This document shows, piece by piece, positions 1 to 6,775 of a stretch of DNA of 22,116 bases. A program made the position numbers and the translations under genes. The DNA is from CAVVWJ01 sp965652025. Lineage in GTDB: Bacteria > Gemmatimonadota > Gemmatimonadetes > Gemmatimonadales > GWC2-71-9. How positions within the stretch are numbered: position 1 is the stretch's first letter; the number at the start of each line of letters is the position of its first letter. Under the pieces are notes generated by a model, which saw only the letters and a program-made list of their open reading frames with translations, was not told where the DNA came from and did not search any database. The stretch lies in contig CBFGTM010000057.1 of the NCBI GenBank assembly GCA_965652025.1, forward strand, positions 1 to 22,116, in the 5' to 3' direction.

Positions 1-388
1 CGGTCGGCTGGTCAGCGGAGGGCGCGCCTTGTTCCAGCCAGGAGCGGAACGCGGCCGACGTCATGGCCAGCTGCCAGTCGGCCCACACCTCGAGCGCCAT
101 GGCTCGGATTGGCCCGCTGGCATCGGCGGGGCCGGCTTCGCTTTGCTGGAACAGCCACCCCTCGAAGTGCTCGGGGTCGGGATCATCGCGCACGATGCCC
201 TCCAGCAGGCGGCGCTTGATGGTCAGACCGATCGCGTCGGGGGTCGTGTCGCGCTTCCGGCGCCGCCGCCGTCCCTCGCTGGCGTCAAGCGCGGCGAGGA
301 GGTAGTGGCACACGTCGGCGGGGCGCAGAGCAGTCGCGAGTCGCGGGTCATGAGTCGCGGACGTTGAGCTGTCAGGCTGGGCCTTCAA
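1..388 (-). CDS. Unknown protein, C-terminus beyond window edge (last visible gene of the formate dehydrogenase operon)
   Basis: I do not recognise a family. The minus-strand frame is open from position 388 to the left edge, about 129 residues, and reads like a real soluble protein. It has an N-terminal helix (LRPADVCHYLLAALD), a basic run (RRRRRK), then acidic and tryptophan-rich helices (FEGWLFQQ, VWADWQLAM). Its codons are GC-rich at third positions. The proposed start is TTG at 386-388, which shares its last two bases with the fdhE stop in the tetranucleotide TTGA, an arrangement typical of translational coupling. A G-rich run sits just upstream. No in-frame ATG exists before the conserved-looking helix; CTG at 326-328 and GTG at 311-313 are alternatives. 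Residues about 10-20 are encoded by a 7-bp repeat patch, so the N-terminus is probably variable. Position after fdhE suggests, but does not prove, a link to formate dehydrogenase assembly. Plus-strand frames here are shadows. Confidence 0.7.
   Translation of the reverse strand, partial: MKAQPDSSTSATHDPRLATALRPADVCHYLLAALDASEGRRRRRKRDTTPDAIGLTIKRRLLEGIVRDDPDPEHFEGWLFQQSEAGPADASGPIRAMALEVWADWQLAMTSAAFRSWLEQGAPSADQPT
331..358. repeat. Degenerate 7-bp tandem array, four units
   Basis: The units are CAGTCGC, GAGTCGC, GGGTCAT and GAGTCGC, end to end. The patch is the inverted partner of the array at 411-431. It falls in the 5' coding region of the partial gene after fdhE. Confidence 0.75.
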
Positions 389-1236
389 CTTGCCCCCCCA
401 TCCGCAGCTCGCGACTCGTGATTCGCGACTCTCTCCGGCCTCCGATATCCCCACTCGACCGCAACCAGATCCAGCTCCACCGTCTCCAGATCCTGCAGCA
501 GCAGCTCGAACGGCTCTAGAGCCAGCAGGGTCGCCAGCGACTTGAGGTATCCTCGGCAGGTCTCGCAGGTATCCATCTTGAGTGTCTCGCCGGTCCCATC
601 CGGCACCAAAGATCCCAGCTTGTGGTGGTCGTTCTCGCCGCAGTAGTTGCACCAGAGCGGCACCACCTCCCAGGCAGCGCTGCAGCGGCCGCAACGGAGC
701 CAACGGGACCGGTCGAGCCCCCTTCGCTCGGCAAGGGTGGGCCAGGCCCCACAGATGGGACAGTACCCGTGAGACCACCCTTTGGAGACCTGGCTCTGCA
801 GCTGTCGGGCGTAGCCGGTGAGTACCGGGAAGGCGGCCAGATAGGCGATCGAGCCGAGCGCTTGAGCATCGATGCGTGCATCCGCGGCCATGACCGAGAT
901 CGCCGGTTCGTCCATTCGCACAGCGGCGTCGAGCAGCCGAGTCGCTTCGTCTCGGTTGGGCCGATAGTCTTGCAGGGAGCCACCGGCGACAGCAGTCAGG
1001 CGACGGACCAGACTCTGCAGCCTGCTCGGGTCAACCTGGAGGGCTTGACCCTGGAGCATCGGAGTGTCGGGACTCACGACCGGCGACTGGCGACTGGCGG
1101 CCGGGGACTCGTTGCCCAGCTCCCACTCAACCTCGCGCAGGAGCGCCAGCCAGGTCTTCCACTCCGGACGGTCGCGCTCGAGCCCGGCTAGTCTGGCGGC
1201 GAAGTCCGTCCGAAGACGGGCGGTGGTCCCGTGCAT
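385..1236 (-). CDS. fdhE: Formate dehydrogenase accessory protein FdhE
   Basis: FdhE is a cytoplasmic iron-binding rubredoxin-like protein needed to mature respiratory formate dehydrogenases. The 283-residue product has a helical N-terminal part and then four CxxC pairs at about C159/C162, C182/C185, C196/C199 and C224/C227, the family signature. The start chosen is ATG 1234-1236, with a weak GGAA upstream. The frame stays open to 1482, but that extension is translation of a REP-like repeat and lipoprotein DNA in another frame and does not look like protein. This start overlaps the upstream lipoprotein gene by 49 bases. Residues about 42-57 (ESPAASRQSPVV) form a low-complexity linker encoded by six 7-bp repeat units, which add 42 bp and keep the frame. 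The stop overlaps the TTG start of the next gene. Its place after the dehydrogenase subunits supports the call. Confidence 0.9.
   Translation of the reverse strand: MHGTTARLRTDFAARLAGLERDRPEWKTWLALLREVEWELGNESPAASRQSPVVSPDTPMLQGQALQVDPSRLQSLVRRLTAVAGGSLQDYRPNRDEATRLLDAAVRMDEPAISVMAADARIDAQALGSIAYLAAFPVLTGYARQLQSQVSKGWSHGYCPICGAWPTLAERRGLDRSRWLRCGRCSAAWEVVPLWCNYCGENDHHKLGSLVPDGTGETLKMDTCETCRGYLKSLATLLALEPFELLLQDLETVELDLVAVEWGYRRPERVANHESRAADGGAS
411..431. repeat. Degenerate 7-bp tandem array, three units (inverted partner of 331-358)
   Basis: The units are GCGACTC, GTGATTC and GCGACTC, the reverse complement of the NAGTCGY-type unit seen at 331-358. The pair could fold into a hairpin over the fdhE/next-gene junction. 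It encodes the last residues of FdhE, just before the stop. Confidence 0.75.
1071..1112. repeat. Degenerate 7-bp tandem array inside fdhE, six units
   Basis: The units are GACTCAC, GACCGGC, GACTGGC, GACTGGC, GGCCGGG and GACTCGT. Six units make 42 bp, so the fdhE frame is kept. The array encodes a Ser/Pro/Ala-rich linker. The reverse complement matches the NAGTCGY type found at 331-358 and 17946-17980. Confidence 0.7.
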
Positions 1237-1397
1237 TCGATCTGTTCCACGCAAGGAGTATCGTGATAGGGGTTGGCCCCGGCGTGCATCTCGACCGGCC
1301 GCCCCCGGTTGCCGATGTCGGCACCGGGCTGGCCGGGTCTTCTGCCGGCCTCCGGGCTGGCACAAGCGGTAAGCAGAAGTGCGCTTATGCCAGTCAT
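1188..1397 (-). CDS. Small lipoprotein in the formate dehydrogenase operon (69 residues)
   Basis: The product begins MTGISALLLTAC, a short hydrophobic signal ending in a lipobox (LLTAC) with the lipidated cysteine at residue 12. A Gly/Pro-rich segment follows, then a short tail with two cysteines (PCVEQIEC). I do not recognise the mature part. The ATG (1395-1397) lies in the terminal GCAATGAC of a REP-like element, and there is no clear ribosome binding site. No other start leaves the signal peptide intact without adding repeat-encoded residues. The 3' end overlaps the fdhE start by 49 bases. The location between the NrfD subunit and fdhE suggests an extracytoplasmic partner of the enzyme. 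The alternative is a spurious frame created by the repeat, but a correctly placed lipobox argues against this. Confidence 0.6.
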   Translation of the reverse strand: MTGISALLLTACASPEAGRRPGQPGADIGNRGRPVEMHAGANPYHDTPCVEQIECTGPPPVFGRTSPPD

Positions 1398-1486
1398 TGC
1401 GAGGACGCGAAGCGTACGAAGCAATCCCCCCGCACTCATAGCCGAGCAACCGGTTTGCTTCGGGTGCTCCGCACCCTCGCAATGAC
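1393..1486. repeat. REP/MITE-like hairpin element, copy 1
   Basis: The element is bounded by GTCATTGCGAG (1393-1403) and its exact reverse complement CTCGCAATGAC (1476-1486). Inside the left end is CGAAGCAATCCCC. It lies between the NrfD gene and the lipoprotein gene and contains the lipoprotein start codon. It is one of four related copies in the window. Confidence 0.9.
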
Positions 1487-1501
1487 GGCTGGCTGATTTT
1501 C

Positions 1502-2461
1502 TCATCGCCCCACTACTCCCGAGCCCAGCACCTGAATCTGATTTGAGGAGAGCAGCACTACCACGCGGAGCAGGAACCCGCCGAGCAGGACCAACATTGC
1601 GGCCCGAGCATGGTGCCGGAATGATCCGATCCGGTGAGTGCGCTGCAGAACCAGCGGCGCCACGATGCCTACCCCGACGACACCGACCACCAGCAGCACT
1701 CCCCACCAGCTTAGAAAGACTCGGGCGACCGAGCCCAGCGACAGGAGGAAGATGACAAGCACCAGCAGCTCCAACAGAAGCACCCGCTGATCGAACCAGG
1801 AGAGCCAGCGGATGGAGGCCGGGTGGCCGGCTCGCTGCCAGGCCGCCAGCAGCAGCATGGTGGCGGCGCCGGTGGAGGCCGCTGACACCAGGAAGAGCAG
1901 CCCCAGCAGGCTGCTGTCGGCCCAGACCGGCCGGTTGGTCACGGCCAGGAGGACTCCGGTGTATCCGGCCAGGAAGAGCCCGAAGATGCTGCCCAGCACG
2001 GCGATTGCAATCGAGGGTCCCCGCCGGCGGACAACACGGATCGGCACAGACTGCAGCAGCCGAATGTTGGGCCGCTCTTCACTGAACGATGAAAGCGCTC
2101 CGAGAAAGGCAAACAACCCGAACAGGGCCAACCCCCACACGCCGACCGACATGGGCACCCAGAACTTGAACATCGGGAGTCCGGTGTGGTTCTGGATCAC
2201 CATGTGCCAGAATCGGAGCGGGCGGTCGAGGTCAATGGTGAGGATGATGCCGCTGAGCACCGCGCCGATGAAGGCGACGTAGTAGCCCAGGCGGATGAGC
2301 GGTTGGTCGGCCGACCGAGCGGTCGGGCGGTCAGTCGGTCCGGCGGACAGGTAAAGCAAAGAGGAGAGCAGGAACGCAGTCCCTGCAATGCCTCCGATGA
2401 AGAAGTAGAGGATGATGTACCAGGCCCAGTGGGGCGAGGCGGTGAAGAAGGTATCAGACAT
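1502..2461 (-). CDS. NrfD/PsrC-family membrane subunit of formate dehydrogenase
   Basis: This integral membrane protein of 319 residues has about eight hydrophobic segments. NrfD/PsrC proteins anchor molybdo-oxidoreductases and pass electrons to the quinone pool; here it stands where E. coli has the cytochrome b subunit FdnI. The first segment (HWAWYIILYFFIGGIAGT) is typical of NrfD, and ILTIDLDRPLRFW after the second is a family hallmark. The start chosen is ATG 2459-2461, with GGAGGGGG a few bases upstream. It overlaps the end of fdnH by 8 bases (ATGTCTGA), implying translational coupling. A start at 2488 is possible but would add nine non-hydrophobic residues and lacks that binding site. 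Because the subunit has no haem-binding cytochrome b fold, menaquinone is the likely acceptor; this is inference. Confidence 0.9.
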   Translation of the reverse strand: MSDTFFTASPHWAWYIILYFFIGGIAGTAFLLSSLLYLSAGPTDRPTARSADQPLIRLGYYVAFIGAVLSGIILTIDLDRPLRFWHMVIQNHTGLPMFKFWVPMSVGVWGLALFGLFAFLGALSSFSEERPNIRLLQSVPIRVVRRRGPSIAIAVLGSIFGLFLAGYTGVLLAVTNRPVWADSSLLGLLFLVSAASTGAATMLLLAAWQRAGHPASIRWLSWFDQRVLLLELLVLVIFLLSLGSVARVFLSWWGVLLVVGVVGVGIVAPLVLQRTHRIGSFRHHARAAMLVLLGGFLLRVVVLLSSNQIQVLGSGVVGR

Positions 2462-3260
2462 CGACGTCCCCCTCCGCCGCGCGCTCATCCATGCGGCGCT
2501 TCCGGAGCCCTACCATTCCTAGCAACGCTAGCACCGCCGCGCCCGCCGTCGACCATAGCGAGCTGGGAATCAGGTTCCGGGTCGGCATCTTGGGCGAGCG
2601 AGGCAGTCCATACACCTCGGGCTGGTCCACCAGCAAGTAGAACGAGTTGAGCCCACCCAGGAACTTCTCGTCCGCGCCGTAGAGGTGCGCTCGCTTTTCG
2701 CCCAGCTGGTGTAGCTGAGTCACCCGCGCCTCGGCCATCTGCTTCAACTCTCGGATGGGCCCGAACCGAATCGAATCGGTGGGACAGGCCTGGGAGCAGG
2801 CCGGCTCCATGCCCGCCTGCAAGCGGTCGTAGCAGAGGGTGCACTTCTGGGCGACGTTAGAAACATCGTTGATCCCGATGACGCCAAAGGGACACGCGCC
2901 GATACAGGCTCGGCAGCCGTTGCAGGTGTCGCTCTGAATGACGACGGTATCGAACTCGGTCCGGATGATGGCGCCGGTGGGGCAGATCTCGAGGCAGGGC
3001 GCGTTGACGCAATGCTTGCAGACGTCGCTCATCATGAGCCAGCGGCCGTCGCTCCGGTCTTCGCTGAACTGCTCGATAAACTTCACGTGCCGCCAGTGGA
3101 TCCCGTCGAGCCGTTGGGTGTTGTCGTAGCTGTCACCGCTCATCTCATGGGCGCCACCCTCGGTGGCTGGGAGCTGGTTCCACTGCTTGCAGGCGACCTC
3201 GCACGCCTTGCAGCCGATGCAGACCGTGGTATCCGTATAAAAACCCATTGGTTCAGCCAC
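2454..3260 (-). CDS. fdnH: Formate dehydrogenase iron-sulfur (beta) subunit
   Basis: This electron-transfer subunit of 268 residues carries electrons from the catalytic subunit to the membrane subunit. Four ferredoxin-type cysteine sets are visible: CIGCKACEVAC, CKHCVNAPCLEIC, CNGCRACIGAC and a fourth starting CTLC and ending ACSQAC. These supply sixteen ligands for four [4Fe-4S] clusters. A single C-terminal transmembrane helix (TAGAAVLALLGMVGL) followed by RKRR anchors it, as in FdnH. It has no signal peptide, so it presumably travels through Tat with the catalytic subunit. The start is GTG 3258-3260, with GAGGGG upstream; ATG 3246-3248 is a less likely start. It overlaps the NrfD gene by 8 bases. 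The 141-bp gap to fdnG, filled by repeats, is unusual for an operon of this kind. Confidence 0.95.
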   Translation of the reverse strand: MAEPMGFYTDTTVCIGCKACEVACKQWNQLPATEGGAHEMSGDSYDNTQRLDGIHWRHVKFIEQFSEDRSDGRWLMMSDVCKHCVNAPCLEICPTGAIIRTEFDTVVIQSDTCNGCRACIGACPFGVIGINDVSNVAQKCTLCYDRLQAGMEPACSQACPTDSIRFGPIRELKQMAEARVTQLHQLGEKRAHLYGADEKFLGGLNSFYLLVDQPEVYGLPRSPKMPTRNLIPSSLWSTAGAAVLALLGMVGLRKRRMDERAAEGDVDV

Positions 3261-3274
3261 GGTGGCCCCTCTCA

Positions 3275-3360
3275 GTCATTGCGAGGGTAGTAGCGAAGCA
3301 ATCCAACTGCTTCAGCGCGTTCCCGAGATTGCTTCGGACGCCGCGCGTCCTCGCAATGAC
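3275..3360. repeat. REP/MITE-like hairpin element, copy 2
   Basis: The element is bounded by GTCATTGCGAG and CTCGCAATGAC, with an inner GCGAAGCAATCC and its inverted counterpart GAGATTGCTTCG. It occupies most of the gap between fdnG and fdnH, that is, inside the operon. Confidence 0.9.
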
Positions 3361-3379
3361 TCGGTGAGACCCGCTCCGC

Positions 3380-3403
3380 CTCCCTGCTTCCCCGCTTCCC
3401 ATC
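3380..3403. repeat. Degenerate 8-bp tandem array, three units
   Basis: The units are CTCCCTGC, TTCCCCGC and TTCCCATC. They abut and overlap the fdnG stop codon. The reverse complement of the unit (GCGGGGAA) matches the array at the end of the PadR gene (19521-19552). Confidence 0.55.
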
Positions 3404-6400
3404 ATCCTTTCTCCACGTTGCACACGAACGCCTTGCCTTCGTGAATCGAGACGTTCGGATCGCCCACCATCGCCGCCAGCGTGTTCACCACATCGCCGAT
3501 GACCACGCCCTCCCAGCCCCAGTGCCAGGGCATCCCCACCTGATGTACCACCTGGCCGCCCATTTGGAATGGCCGCAGCCGCCGGGTCACCAACGCCTTG
3601 GCCCGGATCTCCGCCCTCGGCGTGCTGATCCGCACCCAATCGGTATTGCGGATCCCTTTTTCTTGGGCCAGCTCGGGCGACAGCTCGATGAACAGCTCCG
3701 GCATCAGCTCGGCCAACCAGGGGTTCCAGCGGCTCATCGCTCCCGCCAGGTAGTGCTCGGTCAGGCGGTAGGTGGTGATGACGTAGGGAAAGCGCGGGTC
3801 CTGTACCGGTGCGAGCGGGTTGCCGTCGTGATTCCAGTACTTGAGTACTGGACTCGCCTGCTGGCGATACAGAGCGTTTCGCACCGGCGATTCGATCGGC
3901 TCGTAGTGAGTGGGGAGCGGCCCGTCGAGCAGTCCCGCGGGATTGAACAGCCAGCCCACGCCGTCCGGCTTAAGGATGAACGGGCTCTTACCCGAGAGGG
4001 CATCCAGGCCGATGGCGCCCGGTTTCGCCCGCGCGTCCGGCGGCTTGGTAGCTGGAAAATCGGGAACATCGTGGCCCATCCACTTCTTCCGGCTTCGATC
4101 CCACCAAATCCACTTCTTTCGCTCGCTCCAGGGCCGCCCGGCCGGGTCAGCCGAGGCCCGGTTGTAGATCAACCGCCGGTTCGCCGGCCAAGTCCAGCCC
4201 CAGGTCAGGAGAGATCCCCTCGCCTCCGGCGGACTGGCAATGCGGACGGCTGCCAGGTTCTGGCCCGGCGCGGGGAACACGCCACAATAGATCCACGAGG
4301 CGCAGGTGGTGGAACCGTCGTCCTTCAGCTCGTCGTACCCGGCGAGATGCTGGTCCGGAAAGCCGGTGCTATAGCCGTTGATCTCCCGCAGCACCTTCTG
4401 GGCATCCGGCTCACCAGCGATGAAGCTGGTCGCGGGAACTGGAAACGCCACCCGGATGGGATCGGGATCGAACTCCCATACCATCTTCTTGAAGCCCTCG
4501 TCACGCGGCAGGCTGCTCTCGGCATAGAGGGACTTGAGCCGGAGGGCGAGCTGGTGGGTAAACCAGAGATCCGAGCGACAATCGCCCGGTGGGTCGGCGG
4601 CCTTGAAGTGCCATTGCAGCATCCGCTGGGTGTTGGTGAAGCTGCCCTCGGTCTCTGCGACCTGGGCCGAGGGGAAGAAGAACACCTCGGTGGGGATGTC
4701 TTCCGGCTTGACCTCGCCGCGCTCCACCTCGGGAGCCCGGTACCAGTAGGTCGCGGACTCGGTGAGGAAGTTGTCCTTCACCACCAGCCACTCGAGTGTC
4801 CGCATCCCGCGGCGCTCGAGCGCGGAGTTGAGCGACGTCGCCGGATTCTGGCCCACGCAGATCATCCCCTTCACTCGCTTGTCGGCCATCGAGACGAACA
4901 TCGGCATATGGGAATGGTCGCCCGAGATCTTGGGGTGCCAGTCGTACCCGAAATCATTTTCCGGCGTCGCCGCGGTCCCGTACATCGATTTAAGGTAGGA
5001 GACCAGAAACTTCGGCATGCCGGCCCATACGCCGGTGGGTACCCCTTCGGTGGCCAGGTAGTCTCGGAGGGTCTGGTGATCCTTGAGCGCCGACATCGCC
5101 GGCATGTAGCCATGGATGCTGTGATACAGGGTAGGGACGTCGGTCGACCCCTGGATCGACGCATGGCCCCGGAGCGCCATGATACCGCCGCCGGGTCGGC
5201 CCATGTTGCCCAGCAGGAGCTGGAGCAGGGCGCAGCAGCCGATCACCTGGGGACCGTTGGTGTGCTGGGTCCACCCGACGGCGTAGACCCACCCGGTGGT
5301 TCGCTCCCGCCCCGAGTTGGCCAGCACCGTCTCGGCCACTTTGAGGAATGTTTCCTTGGGACAGCCTGTTACCTGCTCCACCATCTCCGGTGTGTACCGG
5401 CTGAAGTGGCGCTTCACCACCTGAAGCACGCAGCGCGGGTTCTTGAGGGTTTCGTCCCGCTCGGGCGGAGGCTTGAGGAGCGAGCGGATCACCGACTCGA
5501 GCGACTGCTTCTGGCTGGTCTTCCGCTGAGCCTCTCTCCTGCCGGGGGACGAGCTCTCCTCCGCCCCCCGCGGCTCGCCCTGCTCTTCACCGTGCCTCGA
5601 GTATTGCCAGGAGTCGGTCTGGTAGGTGCCGACAAAACCGTCGTACGGCCATCCGGCCTTGTTCTGGTATTCCATCAGTCCGGAAAAGACGCCTTCCAGA
5701 TCCTCGGCGTCCTTGAAATCCTTCCGGATGATGGTGGCGGCGTTGGTGTAATTCACCACGTACTCGCGGAAGAACGGGTCGCTGTTCCAACGCTCGCTGT
5801 GCAGGACGTAGTTGATGAGGCCGCCGAGGAAGGCGATGTCGCTACCGGCGCGGGCCGGAGCGTAGATGTCGCACATCGCGCTGGTGCGGGTGAAGCGAGG
5901 ATCGATGTGGATCAGCTTGGCCCCGTTCTCGGTCTTGGCCTTCATCGGCCAGCGGAACGCCACCGGGTGGCACTCCGCCATGTTGGAGCCCTCGAACACG
6001 ATGCAGTCCGAGAAGATCAAATCGCGCGGGTAGTGGGTCGCCGCGCCGCGACCAAGCCGGGTCCCCAGACCGGGGACGCTAGAGGAGTGTCATATTCGGG
6101 CCTGATTTTCGATGGCCACCACGCCCAGCCCCCGCATGAGCTTCTGCTGCAGGTGATTCCACTCATTGTCCAGGGTAGCTCCGCCCAGGGCAAAGATGGC
6201 CGTGGTGTGGTTGACCAGGCGGCCGTTCTCCAGCCGCTCTACGAAGGTCTCGTCCCGCGTCTTCTTGACGAGGGCAGCCACCCGGTCCATGGCCCATTCG
6301 AGCTCGACCTCCTCCCAGCGGGTCGCCCCGGGCTTCCGGTGCAGCACTTTCGTTGCCCGATTGGGATTCTTGTGCAGCTGATAGGTGGCCGCGCCCTTGG

Positions 6401-6668
6401 GGCAGAGGCAGCCCTCGCTGTGGGGGCTGCGCTTGTCGCCCTCGATGTTGATGATGTCATTCCCGATGGTGTGGACCAACAGAGCACAGCCCACCGAGCA
6501 GTAGGGGCACACACTCGGCGTGACCTTGGCGTTGCGAATCCGGAGCTGCTGAGCCCGGACGGTGGCCGGTGCCAGGTTGGCGCCCAGCCCCAGGAGGGAA
6601 CCGAGAGCGGTTCCCGGACCCACGCCGGCGGCGGAGGCCCGGAGAAAGTCGCGGCGGGTGAGAGGCAT
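3402..6668 (-). CDS. fdnG: Formate dehydrogenase catalytic (alpha) subunit, selenoprotein with UGA-encoded Sec193
   Basis: This molybdo/tungsto-bis-MGD enzyme oxidises formate to CO2 outside the cytoplasm. The 1088-residue product has a Tat signal (TRRDFLRAS, residues 4-12) and a [4Fe-4S] set at C54, C57, C61 and C89, followed by Lys91. Selenocysteine-His sits at residues 193-194, encoded by TGA 6090-6092. The translation across the UGA (ENQARI-U-HSSSVPGL) matches the E. coli FdnG active site, where Sec is residue 196. The sequence then continues with EGSNMAECHPVAFRWPMKAK, a family landmark. A SECIS hairpin follows the UGA. Naive ORF calling splits the gene into 6090-6668 and 3402-6020. Residues about 360-406 form a charged, disordered-looking insertion absent from E. 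coli FdnG as I remember it. The ATG has no Shine-Dalgarno; a TATTAT box ends six bases upstream, so the mRNA may be leaderless. A 1083-codon antisense frame is a shadow. Confidence 0.97.
6061..6092 (-). promoter_or_regulatory. SECIS element with UGA selenocysteine codon
   Basis: Read on the minus strand, UGA is followed after 12 bases by the stem GTCCCC (6072-6077), the loop GGTCT (6067-6071) and the stem GGGGAC (6061-6066). This is a perfect 6-bp hairpin with the apical GGUCU loop recognised by SelB. In my recollection of E. coli fdhF, the same loop begins 22 bases from the U of UGA, exactly as here. The element is inside the coding sequence, as in other bacteria. selA, selB, selC and selD are not in the window and must lie elsewhere. 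Confidence 0.93.
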
Positions 6669-6688
6669 GAAGAAATAATAGTGAGGCC

Positions 6689-6702
6689 GTGATCCGGATC
6701 AC
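6689..6702. promoter_or_regulatory. CRP/FNR-type palindrome upstream of fdnG
   Basis: GTGATCCGGATCAC is a perfect 14-bp palindrome in the 107-bp divergent gap between fdnG and the S46 peptidase gene. It fits TGAT-N4-ATCA (FNR core) and GTGA-N6-TCAC (CRP core). It lies 8 bases before a TATTAT box (6675-6680) on the minus strand. If that box is the -10, the palindrome centre is about 27 bases from the start site, a position more usual for repression; for the plus-strand gene it could be an upstream activator site. Which regulator binds is inference. Confidence 0.55.
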
Positions 6703-6775
6703 ATGCCGCCGTACCGTGGTGCGGTCCGTAGAGCTACATTCCGCCCGGCACACACCCCTGAATGAGGCACCGACG

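Noticed and set aside
331..431. CRISPR-like array
   Set aside because: Units are only 7 bp, contiguous and without spacers; no cas genes are nearby.
1237..1482. N-terminal extension of fdhE to 1482
   Set aside because: The extra 82 residues come from REP-like DNA and from the lipoprotein gene read in another frame; they look like no FdhE N-terminus.
3012..3290. Plus-strand frame over the start of fdnH
   Set aside because: It is a shadow of the iron-sulfur subunit; no binding site or family signature.
6090..6092. UGA as a true stop or frame-breaking mutation making fdnG a pseudogene
   Set aside because: The UGA falls exactly at the known Sec position, is followed by His, and has a SECIS hairpin at the canonical distance; both halves are otherwise intact.
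3441..6692. A 1083-codon open frame on the plus strand opposite fdnG
   Set aside because: It is an antisense shadow made open by GC-rich codon bias. Its sequence is Gly/Arg/His/Leu-rich without domain character, while the minus strand encodes an unmistakable FdnG.
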